Below, one piece after another: positions 37,768-46,296 of a DNA stretch of 64,000 nt. Source of the stretch: Comamonadaceae bacterium PBBC1. GTDB taxonomy: Bacteria > Pseudomonadota > Gammaproteobacteria > Burkholderiales > Burkholderiaceae_C. The stretch is taken from positions 124,001-188,000 of the forward strand of contig NKIP01000002.1 of NCBI GenBank assembly GCA_002256145.1, written 5' to 3'. Below the pieces are notes generated by a model, which saw nothing but the letters and a program-made list of their open reading frames with translations, made no database searches and was not told where the DNA came from. Within the stretch, counting starts at the first letter, position 1. Each line of letters opens with the position of its first letter. The position numbers and the translations under genes were made by a program.

Positions 37768-38604
37768 TCATTTTCCTGAAGGTTGAACGCCCGTTCCACC
37801 CTGGGGTTGTTGCGCCATGACGGCACGGTATTGCGGGTGTTCACGCAAAGTTACAAAACAAAACCCTTTGGCCTTTAAACCCACGATCAGCGGCTCCAAA
37901 ACGGCGGGTGCCCAAGGGTCTTGGCGCGACCAAATGCCCAAATGGGCCATCAAAATATCGCCAGAACGCACATTTTTTAATGCTTTTTGAAGCAATTCGG
38001 CGTTAGGGTGGCTGTCGCTGGGCAACTCATCCCCCAAAAAACCAGCAGCCGACCAACCCACATGGGTCCATCCACAAGCCTTGGCGGCAGACAACAAAGC
38101 AGGGGACGTTTTGCCGCCGGGTGCCCTGAACAAGGGCAAAGGCGCTTGGCCCGTCAGCGTCTGAAGCCGTTGAGCAGCGCGCTGCAAGTTTTCGCAATAG
38201 ACAGCGGGTGTCCACACCAAATTTTGGCCCACTTGCTCACCCGAACTGGGCCTGATCTTGAACAAGGGCTTGTCGGGCGTGCCCGAATCACCTCGCCAGT
38301 AAGCATGGTCCCAGGTGTGAGAAGCAAATGCATGCCCTTCAAGTGCCCGTTCACGCCACCAAGGGGCCCAATGATCACCCAATGTGCCATCGCCTTGCTG
38401 GGTCTTTTCATGGGCGGCAAAAAAAGTGACGCGCACGTCCTGCCGCTTCAAAACCTCGGCCACCCATGGCGCAACACCCATGTGTCCAGTGTCAAAGGTC
38501 AAATAAACCGCTTGTTTGCAAGAGGCCGCACCGGCCATCAATGGCAAGACTGACCAGGCCGACAAGGCCACACATCGCCACCAACGCTCAGAGGCGCGGC
38601 GCAT
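37768..38604 (-). CDS. Exported polysaccharide deacetylase family protein
   Basis: 278 residues from ATG 38604. A signal peptide (WRCVALSAWSVLPLMAGAAS) leads into a NodB-type deacetylase: AVYLTFDTGHMGVAPWVAEV holds the catalytic Asp, SHTWDHAYW holds the metal His pair, and PLFRAPGGKTSPALL is motif 3. These enzymes remove acetyl groups from peptidoglycan or exopolysaccharide in the periplasm. Substrate unknown. The start lies inside the 3' end of the upstream beta-propeller gene by 17 bases, indicating coupling; a longer open frame to 38679 is mostly that gene's shadow. Confidence 0.82.
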   Translation of the reverse strand: MRRASERWWRCVALSAWSVLPLMAGAASCKQAVYLTFDTGHMGVAPWVAEVLKRQDVRVTFFAAHEKTQQGDGTLGDHWAPWWRERALEGHAFASHTWDHAYWRGDSGTPDKPLFKIRPSSGEQVGQNLVWTPAVYCENLQRAAQRLQTLTGQAPLPLFRAPGGKTSPALLSAAKACGWTHVGWSAAGFLGDELPSDSHPNAELLQKALKNVRSGDILMAHLGIWSRQDPWAPAVLEPLIVGLKAKGFCFVTLREHPQYRAVMAQQPQGGTGVQPSGK

Positions 38605-39601
38605 GGTCAAGCGTCCAAACGCCGTGTGGCGATTTACCGACGGATATCTGACGCACCACTTTGCGTTCAGCAATGTCAATCACCGTCAATTTCTTAGCCC
38701 ACCTGGAGGCCACCAAAATGTATTTGCCATCGACCGTGACGTCCATGCAATCGGGTCCCGACGGAGCAGGAAACTGAGCCACCACGGTCATGTTCACATA
38801 ATCGATCTGGCTGATGGTGTTGGCCACCCGGTTGCTCACAAACACATGGCGCTGGTCGCCTTTGGCCCGAAATGCATGGGCACCCTTGCCGGTGACCATT
38901 TTTTTGACCCATTTAGGCTGGGTGCCAGAGATGTCGTAGACCTCCACACCGTCACTGCCTGTCAAGCCGACGAGCAAAAACTTGTCGTCGGGTGTGCCAA
39001 ACACATCGGCTGGAACCGAGCCCACACGGGTGCGGCTTTTCACGGATTGGGTCCCCAAGTCGATGGCGACAATTTCATCGCTGTCCTGCATGCTGGCCCA
39101 AACGGTTTTGCTGCGGCTGTCTATCCACAAATGACTGGGGGTTTTGGCGGTGGAAATGCGTTTGGAAAGATGCGCAGCATGCCCGTCCCAACGGTAAATG
39201 TCTACATGGTTCAAACGGTTGGCAGCGGTGACGAACCACTTCATGTCAGGTGAAAAACGCAGGTGATACGGGTCCAAAATACCCGTGACCGTGCGTTGAA
39301 CTTGGGCCGTTCTGGGGTCAATGAAGGTCAGCGAGTCGCTCATGGCATTGGCCACAATGACCGATTTTTCATCCGGTGTCAGGTAAAGGTGGTGCGGCTC
39401 TTTGCCGGTTGGAATGCGTTTATTTTCTTTCCAGGTGACTGGATCAATCACACTGACGTTACCTTCGAGCGAATTGAGTACAAAAATTGGTGCTTGGGTT
39501 TGAGCCGAAACACTGAAAAGCTGAAACCCCAAAAAAGTCAAAGCTATAAATCGAATGACAGAGAGAAAAGAAATCACAAAACCGCTTTCAAAATCGTTCA
39601 T
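38588..39601 (-). CDS. YncE-like exported beta-propeller (YVTN repeat) protein
   Basis: 337 residues from ATG 39601. After a signal peptide (FIALTFLGFQLFSVSAQ) come about seven repeats of the YVTN type, for example FVLNSLEGNVSVIDPVTW, KSVIVANAMSDSLTFIDPRT, HVFVSNRVANTISQIDYVNM and YILVASRWAKKLTVIDIAER. Such proteins fold into a seven-bladed propeller in the periplasm and mediate binding; some are linked to PQQ dehydrogenases or metal uptake, but no partner is adjacent. It is coupled to the deacetylase gene downstream and divergent from the hydrolase at 39633 with only 31 bases between them. Confidence 0.88.
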   Translation of the reverse strand: MNDFESGFVISFLSVIRFIALTFLGFQLFSVSAQTQAPIFVLNSLEGNVSVIDPVTWKENKRIPTGKEPHHLYLTPDEKSVIVANAMSDSLTFIDPRTAQVQRTVTGILDPYHLRFSPDMKWFVTAANRLNHVDIYRWDGHAAHLSKRISTAKTPSHLWIDSRSKTVWASMQDSDEIVAIDLGTQSVKSRTRVGSVPADVFGTPDDKFLLVGLTGSDGVEVYDISGTQPKWVKKMVTGKGAHAFRAKGDQRHVFVSNRVANTISQIDYVNMTVVAQFPAPSGPDCMDVTVDGKYILVASRWAKKLTVIDIAERKVVRQISVGKSPHGVWTLDHAPRL

Positions 39602-39632
39602 AAGTGTAATCGGACCACCCCCAGGAACTTGA

Positions 39633-40448
39633 ATGTCAATCAAGACCCCTTCAAAAATAAGCGTTCAAGGCGTCTGTCTTGAATTTCAGATTCTTCAATG
39701 TGAATCCATCACCAAGCCACTTCAAACCTTGGTTTTCCTGCATGAGGGCTTGGGCAGCATCGCCATGTGGCGCGACTGGCCCACTCGCTTGTGCCAGCAA
39801 CTCGGCTGCGCGGGTTTGGTTTATTCGCGTCAAGGCTATGGTCAATCCGATGCTGTCGCCCGTGTGCGCGGACCCTCAGGACAAACCGGAGGGGGCAGAC
39901 ATGGCCGTTTACGCCCTGATTACATGCACCATGAAGCCCTCGAAGTGCTGCCAGCTTTGCTGACGGCATTGAGCATCGAGCGCCCCATGCTGCTGGGCCA
40001 TTCTGACGGCGGCACCATTGCACTGATCCACGCCAGCCAACATCCAGTTTCAGGCTGCATCGTCATGGCCCCACATGTGATGGTCGAACCCATCTCGCTG
40101 AAGGCCATCACGGCCGCTCGCGAGGCTTACGAAAACGGCTCCCTGCGCCAGCGCCTGACCCCTTTTCATGCCGATGTGGACTGCGCCTTCTGGCAATGGA
40201 ACGACGTCTGGCTGAGCGATGGATTCCGCACGTTTGACATTCGCCCCGAACTGCAGGGCATCACGGCCCCTTTGCTGGCCATTCAAGGCGAAAACGATCC
40301 CTATGGCACCATGGCCCAGATTGACGACATCGCCCTCGCCGTGCCACGTGCCCAGCGGTTCAAACTTCCAGATTGCGGGCACTCACCCCACCGGGACCAG
40401 CCCGAAGCCGTTGCGCAAGCCGTGCAAAAGTTTGTGTGCAATCTTTAG
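39633..40448 (+). CDS. Alpha/beta hydrolase
   Basis: A 271-residue soluble hydrolase. The nucleophile elbow is GHSDGG (Ser near residue 114), the oxyanion region is FLHEGLGSIAMWRDWP, and the catalytic His is in DCGHSPHRDQP near the C-terminus; the acid Asp is likely in QGENDPYG. A loop around residues 78-95 (VRGPSGQTGGGRHG) is Gly/Arg-rich and unusual in length. The family covers esterases, lipases and C-C hydrolases; substrate unknown. ATG 39633 has AGGAACTTG upstream. The gap to the divergent yncE-like gene is only 31 bases, so promoters overlap. Confidence 0.88.
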   Translation: MSIKTPSKISVQGVCLEFQILQCESITKPLQTLVFLHEGLGSIAMWRDWPTRLCQQLGCAGLVYSRQGYGQSDAVARVRGPSGQTGGGRHGRLRPDYMHHEALEVLPALLTALSIERPMLLGHSDGGTIALIHASQHPVSGCIVMAPHVMVEPISLKAITAAREAYENGSLRQRLTPFHADVDCAFWQWNDVWLSDGFRTFDIRPELQGITAPLLAIQGENDPYGTMAQIDDIALAVPRAQRFKLPDCGHSPHRDQPEAVAQAVQKFVCNL

Positions 40449-40537
40449 GTCGGAAACTTCAGCCTCAAGCTGCCTTGAAGCGCTTTGGCTTGGGTCAAGC
40501 GCAGTCTTGCAGACCTTGTCAACCCTCAAGAGCCTGC

Positions 40538-41281
40538 TCAGGGCTTGAGCAAGGCCAGGTCTTCGTCTGTCAACCAACGCCATTGACCGGGGGCCAGATC
40601 GGCCAGCACCAAGCCGCCGATTTGCGAACGGTGCAAGCCCTCAACCCGGTTGCCCACTGCGGCCAACATGCGTTTGACCTGGTGGTATTTGCCCTCGGTC
40701 AGGGTCAGCTTCATGTGCAATTCGCCCACAGCCTCGCAGGCGGCGGCTTTGACCGGCTTGGGGTCATCGTCGAGCACCACGCCAGACAAGAGCTTGTTCA
40801 CCATCTCGGGCGTGATCGGGTGCTTGGTGGTCACCTCGTACACCTTGGGCACATGGTGCTTGGGCGAGCTCATCTTGTGAATAAACTGGCCGTCATCGGT
40901 CAACAACAACAAACCCGTCGTGTCCTGATCCAGTCGGCCCACCGCCTGCACGCCCTGCACGGCGGCCTTTTGCGGACGCTGACGCAGGGGTGCGGGCAAC
41001 AAGGTGTAAATGCTCGGCCAAGTCGAAGGTTTTTGCGAACACTCGGTTCCAGAGGGCTTGTTCAGCAGCACATAAGCGTGCTCTTTGAATGGCCAATCGG
41101 TGCCTTGCACTTTGAAATGCAGACCCTGCAGGTCAAAAAATTCGCCCGAATCCGTGGCAAGTTCACCGTTGACTTGCACGTAACCTTGCTGAACGAGACC
41201 GGCACACACCCGGCGGGTGCCAAAACCCTGGCTGTACAAAATGTCTTCCAGGCGCATGGGTTTGAGAGATTTGGCTTTCAT
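40538..41281 (-). CDS. rsuA: RsuA-family 16S rRNA pseudouridine synthase
   Basis: 247 residues. An N-terminal S4 domain (MRLEDILYSQGFGTRRVCAG and VQVNGEL) precedes the catalytic motif [20 protein letters not shown] (Asp near residue 108), with the family C-terminal EGKYHQVKRMLAAVGNRVEGLHR. The order and length match RsuA, which makes pseudouridine 516 in 16S rRNA. ATG 41281 was chosen because the S4 domain begins a few residues later; an in-frame extension to 41464 antisense to the next gene is not credible. It converges with the alpha/beta hydrolase with an 89-base gap. Confidence 0.88.
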   Translation of the reverse strand: MKAKSLKPMRLEDILYSQGFGTRRVCAGLVQQGYVQVNGELATDSGEFFDLQGLHFKVQGTDWPFKEHAYVLLNKPSGTECSQKPSTWPSIYTLLPAPLRQRPQKAAVQGVQAVGRLDQDTTGLLLLTDDGQFIHKMSSPKHHVPKVYEVTTKHPITPEMVNKLLSGVVLDDDPKPVKAAACEAVGELHMKLTLTEGKYHQVKRMLAAVGNRVEGLHRSQIGGLVLADLAPGQWRWLTDEDLALLKP

Positions 41282-41343
41282 GGGGCATGATTGTCGCCGC
41301 GAATTCGCCCCCTGAAACCCCACCTTGCCGGAGACCTTTGCCC

Positions 41344-41622
41344 ATGAACACCGCCTTGGACACCCTGACCCGCATGACCGACACGCTGGCAGCCTGCCAA
41401 CAAGGCGGTTTGCCGCAAACCGACATGATCCGCCAGTGGCGCAGCGATGCAGCCAGCTTGCCATTGCCGGAAAAGTTTGGCCTTGTTTTGGGCAATTTGC
41501 TGGACCGCATCGAGTCCAGCGCCTTGTTCAGCGGCGAAAGCTGCTCGTTCAGCCAAAAAGACTTGTTCGACAACCTGCAACTGTGGGCGGACAAGGCTCG
41601 AGCGCGGCTGTCCAGCCTGTAG
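41344..41622 (+). CDS. Hypothetical protein, 92 residues
   Basis: A small soluble protein with no signal peptide or membrane segment. The sequence is helical, with TALDTLTRMTDTLAACQQGG at the start and EKFGLVLGNLLDRIESSALF in the middle, and it ends DKARARLSSL. I do not recognise the family. ATG 41344 was chosen; the 19 codons upstream of it in frame lie between rsuA and this gene and have no ribosome site. It is divergent from rsuA with a 62-base gap, so the shared intergenic region carries both promoters. Codon use is normal for the region, which supports it being real. Confidence 0.6.
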   Translation: MNTALDTLTRMTDTLAACQQGGLPQTDMIRQWRSDAASLPLPEKFGLVLGNLLDRIESSALFSGESCSFSQKDLFDNLQLWADKARARLSSL

Positions 41623-41700
41623 CCGGTGGGATGGCAGCTTCCGCTGTGAAGCGCATGACTTGTAGATCCGGCCTCACGATGTTTGCGTCAATGCTTTTTT

Positions 41701-41772
41701 GAGCGCAGTGGCCTGGCCGCGATAAAGCCTTGCAGACCACCACCCCATCGCCCCGGGGGCGGGGCTCCTACA
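41701..41772. repeat. REP-like repeat, copy A
   Basis: An extragenic palindromic-like unit. A 25-base block at 41716-41740 is identical to 41840-41864 in copy B. The unit ends GGCTCCTACA at 41763-41772, the inverse complement of the TGTAGGAGC that opens copy B. The CCCCGGGGG run in between can pair. Confidence 0.6.
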
Positions 41773-41820
41773 AAGGCAGGCAGTCCCTTGTGCGAGGCTC
41801 CTGCAACGTGCAGGCTTTCC

Positions 41821-41864
41821 TTGTAGGAGCGGTGCCCTCGCCGCGATAAAGCCTTGCAGACCAC
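41821..41864. repeat. REP-like repeat, copy B
   Basis: Opens TTGTAGGAGCGGTGCCCTCG and continues into the 25-base block shared exactly with copy A (41840-41864). It lies between the hypothetical gene at 41344 and ettA. The whole 294-base gap at 41623-41916 contains these repeats and the ettA hairpin, and no gene. Confidence 0.65.
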
Positions 41865-41874
41865 ACCTTGACGA

Positions 41875-41898
41875 CAACGGGCCCCGAAGGGCCCGTTG
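41875..41898 (-). terminator. Hairpin at the 3' end of ettA
   Basis: A 10-bp perfect stem CAACGGGCCC (41875-41884) and its complement (41889-41898) around CGAA, 18 bases after the ettA stop on the minus strand. There is no T tract after it, so it may act as a 3' stabiliser or a Rho-linked end rather than a classic terminator. Confidence 0.6.
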
Positions 41899-41916
41899 TG
41901 GTGGTGCAAGCTGTAA

Positions 41917-43578
41917 TTACTTCAAAGCCTTGAAGCGCACGCGCTTGGGCTTGGCACCTTCTTCGCCCAGACGGCGCTTCTTGTCGGCTTCGTACTCTTG
42001 GTAGTTGCCGTCAAAGAACACCCACTGGCTGTCGCCTTCGGCGGCCAAAATGTGTGTGGCAATGCGGTCCAGGAACCAGCGGTCGTGGCTGATGACCATG
42101 ATGGAGCCCGCAAACTCCAGCAGCGCATCTTCCAAGGCCCGCAAGGTTTCCACATCCAAGTCGTTTGATGGCTCGTCCAGCAACAAGACGTTGCCGCCTG
42201 CAATCAGGGTTTTGGCCAAGTGCAAACGACCGCGCTCACCCCCCGACAACATGCCAACCTTCTTTTGCTGGTCGCCCCCGTTGAAGTTGAAGCGACCGCA
42301 ATACGCGCGGCTGGCCATCTGGAACTTGCCCACGTTCAAGATGTCCAAGCCCCCCGAGACGTCTTCCCACACGGTTTTGTCGTTGTTCAGGTCATCGCGG
42401 TTTTGGTCCACAAAGGCCATGCGCACGGTCTGGCCGATCTTGACCTCGCCACTGTCGGGCTGCTCTTTACCGGCGATCAACTTGAACAAAGTCGACTTAC
42501 CGGCACCGTTGGGGCCAATGATGCCGACAATCGCGCCCGCAGGCACCTGAAAACTCAGGTTGTCGATCAACAAACGGTCACCAAAAGACTTGCTGACGTT
42601 TTTGAACTCGAACACCTCATTGCCCAAACGCTCGGCCACGGGAATGAAAATTTCCTGGGTCTCGTTGCGTTTTTGGTAGTCGTGGTCTGACAGCTCTTCA
42701 AATCGGGCCAAACGCGCCTTGCTCTTGGCTTGGCGGCCTTTGGGGTTGGAACGTGCCCACTCCAATTCTTTCTTCATGGCCTTGGAGCGAGCGTCTTCGG
42801 TACGCTGCTCGGTGGCCAAACGGGCGTCTTTTTGCTCCAGCCAGCTGGAGTAATTGCCTTTGTAGGGAATGCCGGAGCCCCGGTCAAGTTCCAAAATCCA
42901 CTCTGCGGCGTTGTCCAGGAAATAACGGTCGTGGGTGATGGCCACCACGGTGCCCGAAAAACGCTGCAAGAACAGCTCGAGCCAATCGACCGATTCGGCG
43001 TCCAAGTGGTTGGTGGGTTCGTCAAGCAACAACATGTCGGGGCGCGACAGCAACAAACGGCACAAGGCCACACGGCGTTTTTCACCGCCAGAGAGTTTGC
43101 CAATGATGGCGTCCCAAGCGGGCAGGCGCAGGGCATCTGCGGCAATTTCGAGTTGGTGCTCAGACGCATCGCCGGCGGTGGAGATGATGGCTTCAAGCTT
43201 GGCCTGCTCAGCGGCCAGGGCGTCAAAGTCGGCGTCTTCTTCGGCGTAAGCGGCATACACCTCTTCCAGGCGAGCTTGCGCGGCCTTGACTTCGCCCATG
43301 CCGCTTTCGACGGCTTCACGCACGGTCTGCTCAGGGTCCATCACCGGCTCTTGCGGCAGATACCCAATCTTCAGGCCCGCCATGGGAATGGCTTCGCCTT
43401 CGATTTCTTTGTCAATGCCCGCCATGATCTTGAGCAAAGTGGACTTGCCCGAGCCGTTGGTGCCCAACACGCCAATCTTGGCACCGGGGAAGAAAGACAG
43501 CGAAATGTCTTTGAGAATGTGACGCTTGGGCGGCACGATCTTGCCAACCCGGTTCATCGAAAATACGTATTGAGCCAT
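41917..43578 (-). CDS. ettA: Energy-dependent translational throttle protein EttA (ABC-F)
   Basis: A 553-residue cytoplasmic ABC-F ATPase that binds the ribosomal E site and gates the first elongation step according to ADP/ATP level. Two ATP-binding cassettes are visible: GTNGSGKST with LSGGEKRRVALCRLLLSRPD, and GPNGAGKST with LSGGERGRLHLAKTL. The interdomain P-site tRNA linker (residues about 240-310, KKELEWARSNPKGRQAKSKAR) and VFSMNRVGKIVPPKR at the N-terminus are specific for EttA over Uup or YheS. ATG 43578. REP-like repeats lie on both sides of the gene. Confidence 0.96.
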   Translation of the reverse strand: MAQYVFSMNRVGKIVPPKRHILKDISLSFFPGAKIGVLGTNGSGKSTLLKIMAGIDKEIEGEAIPMAGLKIGYLPQEPVMDPEQTVREAVESGMGEVKAAQARLEEVYAAYAEEDADFDALAAEQAKLEAIISTAGDASEHQLEIAADALRLPAWDAIIGKLSGGEKRRVALCRLLLSRPDMLLLDEPTNHLDAESVDWLELFLQRFSGTVVAITHDRYFLDNAAEWILELDRGSGIPYKGNYSSWLEQKDARLATEQRTEDARSKAMKKELEWARSNPKGRQAKSKARLARFEELSDHDYQKRNETQEIFIPVAERLGNEVFEFKNVSKSFGDRLLIDNLSFQVPAGAIVGIIGPNGAGKSTLFKLIAGKEQPDSGEVKIGQTVRMAFVDQNRDDLNNDKTVWEDVSGGLDILNVGKFQMASRAYCGRFNFNGGDQQKKVGMLSGGERGRLHLAKTLIAGGNVLLLDEPSNDLDVETLRALEDALLEFAGSIMVISHDRWFLDRIATHILAAEGDSQWVFFDGNYQEYEADKKRRLGEEGAKPKRVRFKALK

Positions 43579-43673
43579 GTATACCCGCCTGAAAAAATTA
43601 CCAACAACCGCACATTATCCCAGCTTGCCATAACGGCGCATCAAACAGATGAGGCAATCCCTGTGAGATACGG

Positions 43674-43755
43674 CCCCTGCAGGAGCGACGCCCTCGTCGC
43701 GATTGACCATTCGCAGACCACCCGCATTCACCCCGAGGGCAAGTCTCCTACAACT
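43674..43755. repeat. REP-like repeat, copy C
   Basis: Opens CCTGCAGGAGCGACGCCCTC, contains CGCAGACCAC and CCCCGAGGGC, and closes with GTCTCCTACA, the same outline as copies A and B on the other side of ettA but less conserved. The gap at 43579-43747 holds nothing else recognisable apart from the ettA promoter region. The copy slightly overlaps the 3' end of the exonuclease gene. Confidence 0.55.
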
Positions 43756-44956
43756 GGCGTTCGATCTGCAAGCCCGGACGGCTGGAAAACTGCACCAAGC
43801 TGTCCAAGGCCTCCAGCATCACCCGGGCACTGCGGCGGCCATACACCTCGTCGCGCAGCCAGTCACATTCGGCATCCAACAAGGCGTCTGAACCCACACT
43901 GCACCACCAGACTCGGCCTTCGCCGTCCCAGCGGTAACCCCGTGCCTTGAGCTTGTCCTTGGCCTCAAACGGGGCACCCGTGGCCCGCAACTTGTAACGC
44001 GTCTGCCCGGCCCCCGCCAAAAGGCGCGACAAACCAGTCAAACCATCCCCCAAGGGCGAGGCCAGCACCTGAAGCAAGGCATGGCAATCGACTTGGGCCC
44101 GGTGCGCGTCGTAAAACCAGCCGCGCTCAGCCGCCAAAAACTCCAGCTTGGCCGAGCCGCTGCCCTCTTTTTTCCAGTCAATGCCCAAAAAAGAGCAAGC
44201 CCAGGCTTTGCGGGCAAACACCGGAAAGCGAGCCTCGACAAAAGGCCGGTCAAAACCGGCGTTGTGCGCCACGATCAGGTCGGCTTGCTCGACCATCGCC
44301 GCCACGGCCGAATCGTCAATGCGCCACCCCTTGACCATGGTGTCATCAATGCCTGTGATGTCCTGAATGGCAGGCGGAATCGGCTTGCCCGGGTCTTCAA
44401 ACGACTCGTAAACCGTGACAGGCCCCACCGGCAGACCGGTGGCCACATCCATCAGAACCGACAACATGGCCAGTTCGATGATTTTTTCACCCTTGCTGTC
44501 CAGCCCGGTGGTTTCGGTGTCCAGCACGATCACCCGCTGCGTGGCCTGGCCGTGCAAACCGCCATAGTCGGCACAAGGCACCAGACGGCGCAAGACGCGA
44601 AAGTCGGGGTGTTGTGCCAGGGCCTGGGCCATGGCTTCGTGGTCAGACATCACACTGAGGGCTTGGGTCGGGGCTTGGGTCGGGGCTTGGGTCGGGGCTT
44701 GGGTCGGGGCTTGCAAGGCCGCCTGCACACCTTGCACCGACGCGGGGGACAGGGTTGGGGTGTCATGGCCAGCCACAGTGGGTGCATCCGCTTGCGGCAG
44801 ATCCAGCAAAGCAGGCGCGTCGGCCACAGGCCCTGTCACCACAACCGCACGGGGCCGACTTGGAGCCTGAGCCAGGCGGGGACGCCCTGGCTTTTTGGGC
44901 TTGTCCACCCCGCCCGGCTCAAAACCGAAAAAACTCATCTGGTCGCTTTTGTTCAT
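43748..44956 (-). CDS. DEDDh 3'-5' exonuclease (DnaQ-like)
   Basis: 402 residues. The exonuclease domain occupies about residues 130-300: Exo I VIVLDTETTGL (two acidic metal ligands), Exo II VAHNAGFDRPFVEARF, and Exo III AQVDCHALLQ with the preceding His. This is the epsilon/DnaQ fold acting on DNA or RNA ends. The C-terminal region (YKLRATGAPFEAKDKLKARG, then YRWD and WWCSVG) is a separate small domain seen in this exonuclease subgroup. An N-terminal low-complexity linker contains four to five QAPT units coded by perfect 12-base repeats at 44661-44708. Not the polymerase III subunit itself, which has a different C-terminus. Confidence 0.86.
   Translation of the reverse strand: MNKSDQMSFFGFEPGGVDKPKKPGRPRLAQAPSRPRAVVVTGPVADAPALLDLPQADAPTVAGHDTPTLSPASVQGVQAALQAPTQAPTQAPTQAPTQALSVMSDHEAMAQALAQHPDFRVLRRLVPCADYGGLHGQATQRVIVLDTETTGLDSKGEKIIELAMLSVLMDVATGLPVGPVTVYESFEDPGKPIPPAIQDITGIDDTMVKGWRIDDSAVAAMVEQADLIVAHNAGFDRPFVEARFPVFARKAWACSFLGIDWKKEGSGSAKLEFLAAERGWFYDAHRAQVDCHALLQVLASPLGDGLTGLSRLLAGAGQTRYKLRATGAPFEAKDKLKARGYRWDGEGRVWWCSVGSDALLDAECDWLRDEVYGRRSARVMLEALDSLVQFSSRPGLQIERQL
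44661..44708. repeat. Tandem 12-bp repeat inside the exonuclease gene
   Basis: Four perfect copies of GCTTGGGTCGGG, plus a partial fifth, encode the (Gln-Ala-Pro-Thr) repeats on the minus strand. Twelve-base units keep the frame, so copy number can change by slippage without breaking the gene. Confidence 0.9.
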
Positions 44957-44965
44957 AGGCCGAGA

Positions 44966-45145
44966 TTAAACCGCGACTTCGGCCACTTCAGCCCCCAAGT
45001 CACCCACAATCCGCTTGAATTGCTCCAGCGCGGCTTGCGGGTCTTCCACGATTGACTGCGCAATCACCACCGGGGCGGGCAAGTTGTCGCTGTTGGTCGG
45101 GCAAGGTGCGGTGATGCCCGCAGTGAAGGTTTGGCGCTTGCAGCG
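44966..45145 (-). pseudogene. Possible gene fragment, C-terminal piece of unknown protein
   Basis: On the minus strand the last 45 or so codons before the stop at 44966 read ITAPCPTNSDNLPAPVVIAQ and SIVEDPQAALEQFKRIVGDL, which looks like an authentic protein end, but the frame upstream merges into out-of-frame sequence of the TctC-like gene and has no start of its own. It may be the remnant of a protein whose 5' part was lost. I cannot name the family. Low confidence; it could also be chance coding-like sequence. Confidence 0.25.
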
Positions 45146-45152
45146 CCTGGAT

Positions 45153-46142
45153 TCAATCCAGCTTGATCCCCAAATCGACCGCCAGCTTGATCCACACGGG
45201 CACTTCGCCTTCCCAGTCCTTGCGCGTGTCGGCCAGGTTTTTGGGCTTGTTGGGAATGGCAAAGGTTTCGCGCAGTTTGGCGGCCTTGTCGGTGTTGGAC
45301 CACGCCACGGCTTCATCGGCCATGCGTTTGAGGATGGCTTCGGGCGTGCCGGCGGGGGCCACCAAAGGCAAGCCGCCTTCAAGGGTGACGAGCTTTTCGG
45401 TGTTGCCTTGCTCGGTCAGGGTGGGCACATCGGGCAATTTGGGTGAACGGTAGCTACCCGTCACACCAATGGCACGCACACCCCGGCTGGCCATGGCGTT
45501 GAAGGCCTGAAAACTGCCGATGGCAATTTGCGACTGGCCCGAAGCCACATCCAGCCACATGGCGGCCTCGCCCTTGTAATGCACCGACTGGATCTGCGTT
45601 CCTTGTCGGCGGTTGGTCTGGTCAGCCACCATATGGGGGTATGAGCCCGGTGCATACGTGCCCATGGAGGTGGGGTTCTTTTTGGCCCATGCCACGAACT
45701 CGGCCATGTTCTTCGCTGGAATTTTGTCGTGGATGCCCACCACCAGCGGGCCGGACGGGAACACTGTGACAGGGGTCAGGTCCTTGTCGAGGTTGTAGGG
45801 CAACTTGGAATACAAAATGCGGTTTTGCCAATAGGTGCCCGAGGTGCTCATGCTGAAGGTGTAGCCGTCAGCAGGCGACTTGGCCACAGCATCAATGCCA
45901 ATGATGGCACCCGCGCCGGGCTTGTTTTCGATCACCACCGGCACGCCCAGCTTGCTGGACAGGTAGTCGCCGTAATTGCGGGCATAGGCATCGGTCAGGC
46001 CGCCGGGTGGAAAAGCCACCACGATCTTGATGGGCTTGGATGGCCATTTGGCAGCCTGCGCCCATACAGCACCCGTCAGGCCCAGTGCCATTGCCAACAA
46101 ACTGAACCGAATAAGGGGACGACGCAAGGACAGGGTGTTCAT
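45153..46142 (-). CDS. Bug-family (TctC) tripartite tricarboxylate transporter receptor
   Basis: 329 residues, periplasmic. A signal peptide (LLAMALGLTGAVWAQA) precedes the Bug fold: PIKIVVAFPPGGLTDAYARN, VVIENKPGAGAIIGIDAVAK, KSPADGYTF, YPHMVADQTNRR and PDVPTLTEQG. These receptors bind carboxylates such as citrate or aromatic acids and pass them to TctAB; no TctAB genes are present here, as is common for the large Bug family in Burkholderiales. It is divergent from an aldehyde dehydrogenase gene, so the two may share a regulator. The ligand is unknown. Confidence 0.9.
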   Translation of the reverse strand: MNTLSLRRPLIRFSLLAMALGLTGAVWAQAAKWPSKPIKIVVAFPPGGLTDAYARNYGDYLSSKLGVPVVIENKPGAGAIIGIDAVAKSPADGYTFSMSTSGTYWQNRILYSKLPYNLDKDLTPVTVFPSGPLVVGIHDKIPAKNMAEFVAWAKKNPTSMGTYAPGSYPHMVADQTNRRQGTQIQSVHYKGEAAMWLDVASGQSQIAIGSFQAFNAMASRGVRAIGVTGSYRSPKLPDVPTLTEQGNTEKLVTLEGGLPLVAPAGTPEAILKRMADEAVAWSNTDKAAKLRETFAIPNKPKNLADTRKDWEGEVPVWIKLAVDLGIKLD

Positions 46143-46296
46143 AAAAGGCTCTCTAAAACTGGGTGCGCACCAGTCTAGGGCACTCTCCCTGGCAGCGACA
46201 GTGGGGTTTCAACCCATGGCGTGTCGCCAAGGTGTACTGACAAGAAACGGGTTCCCCTGTAAAACCGATGTCAATTCAATCCATCCTAAGCACACC

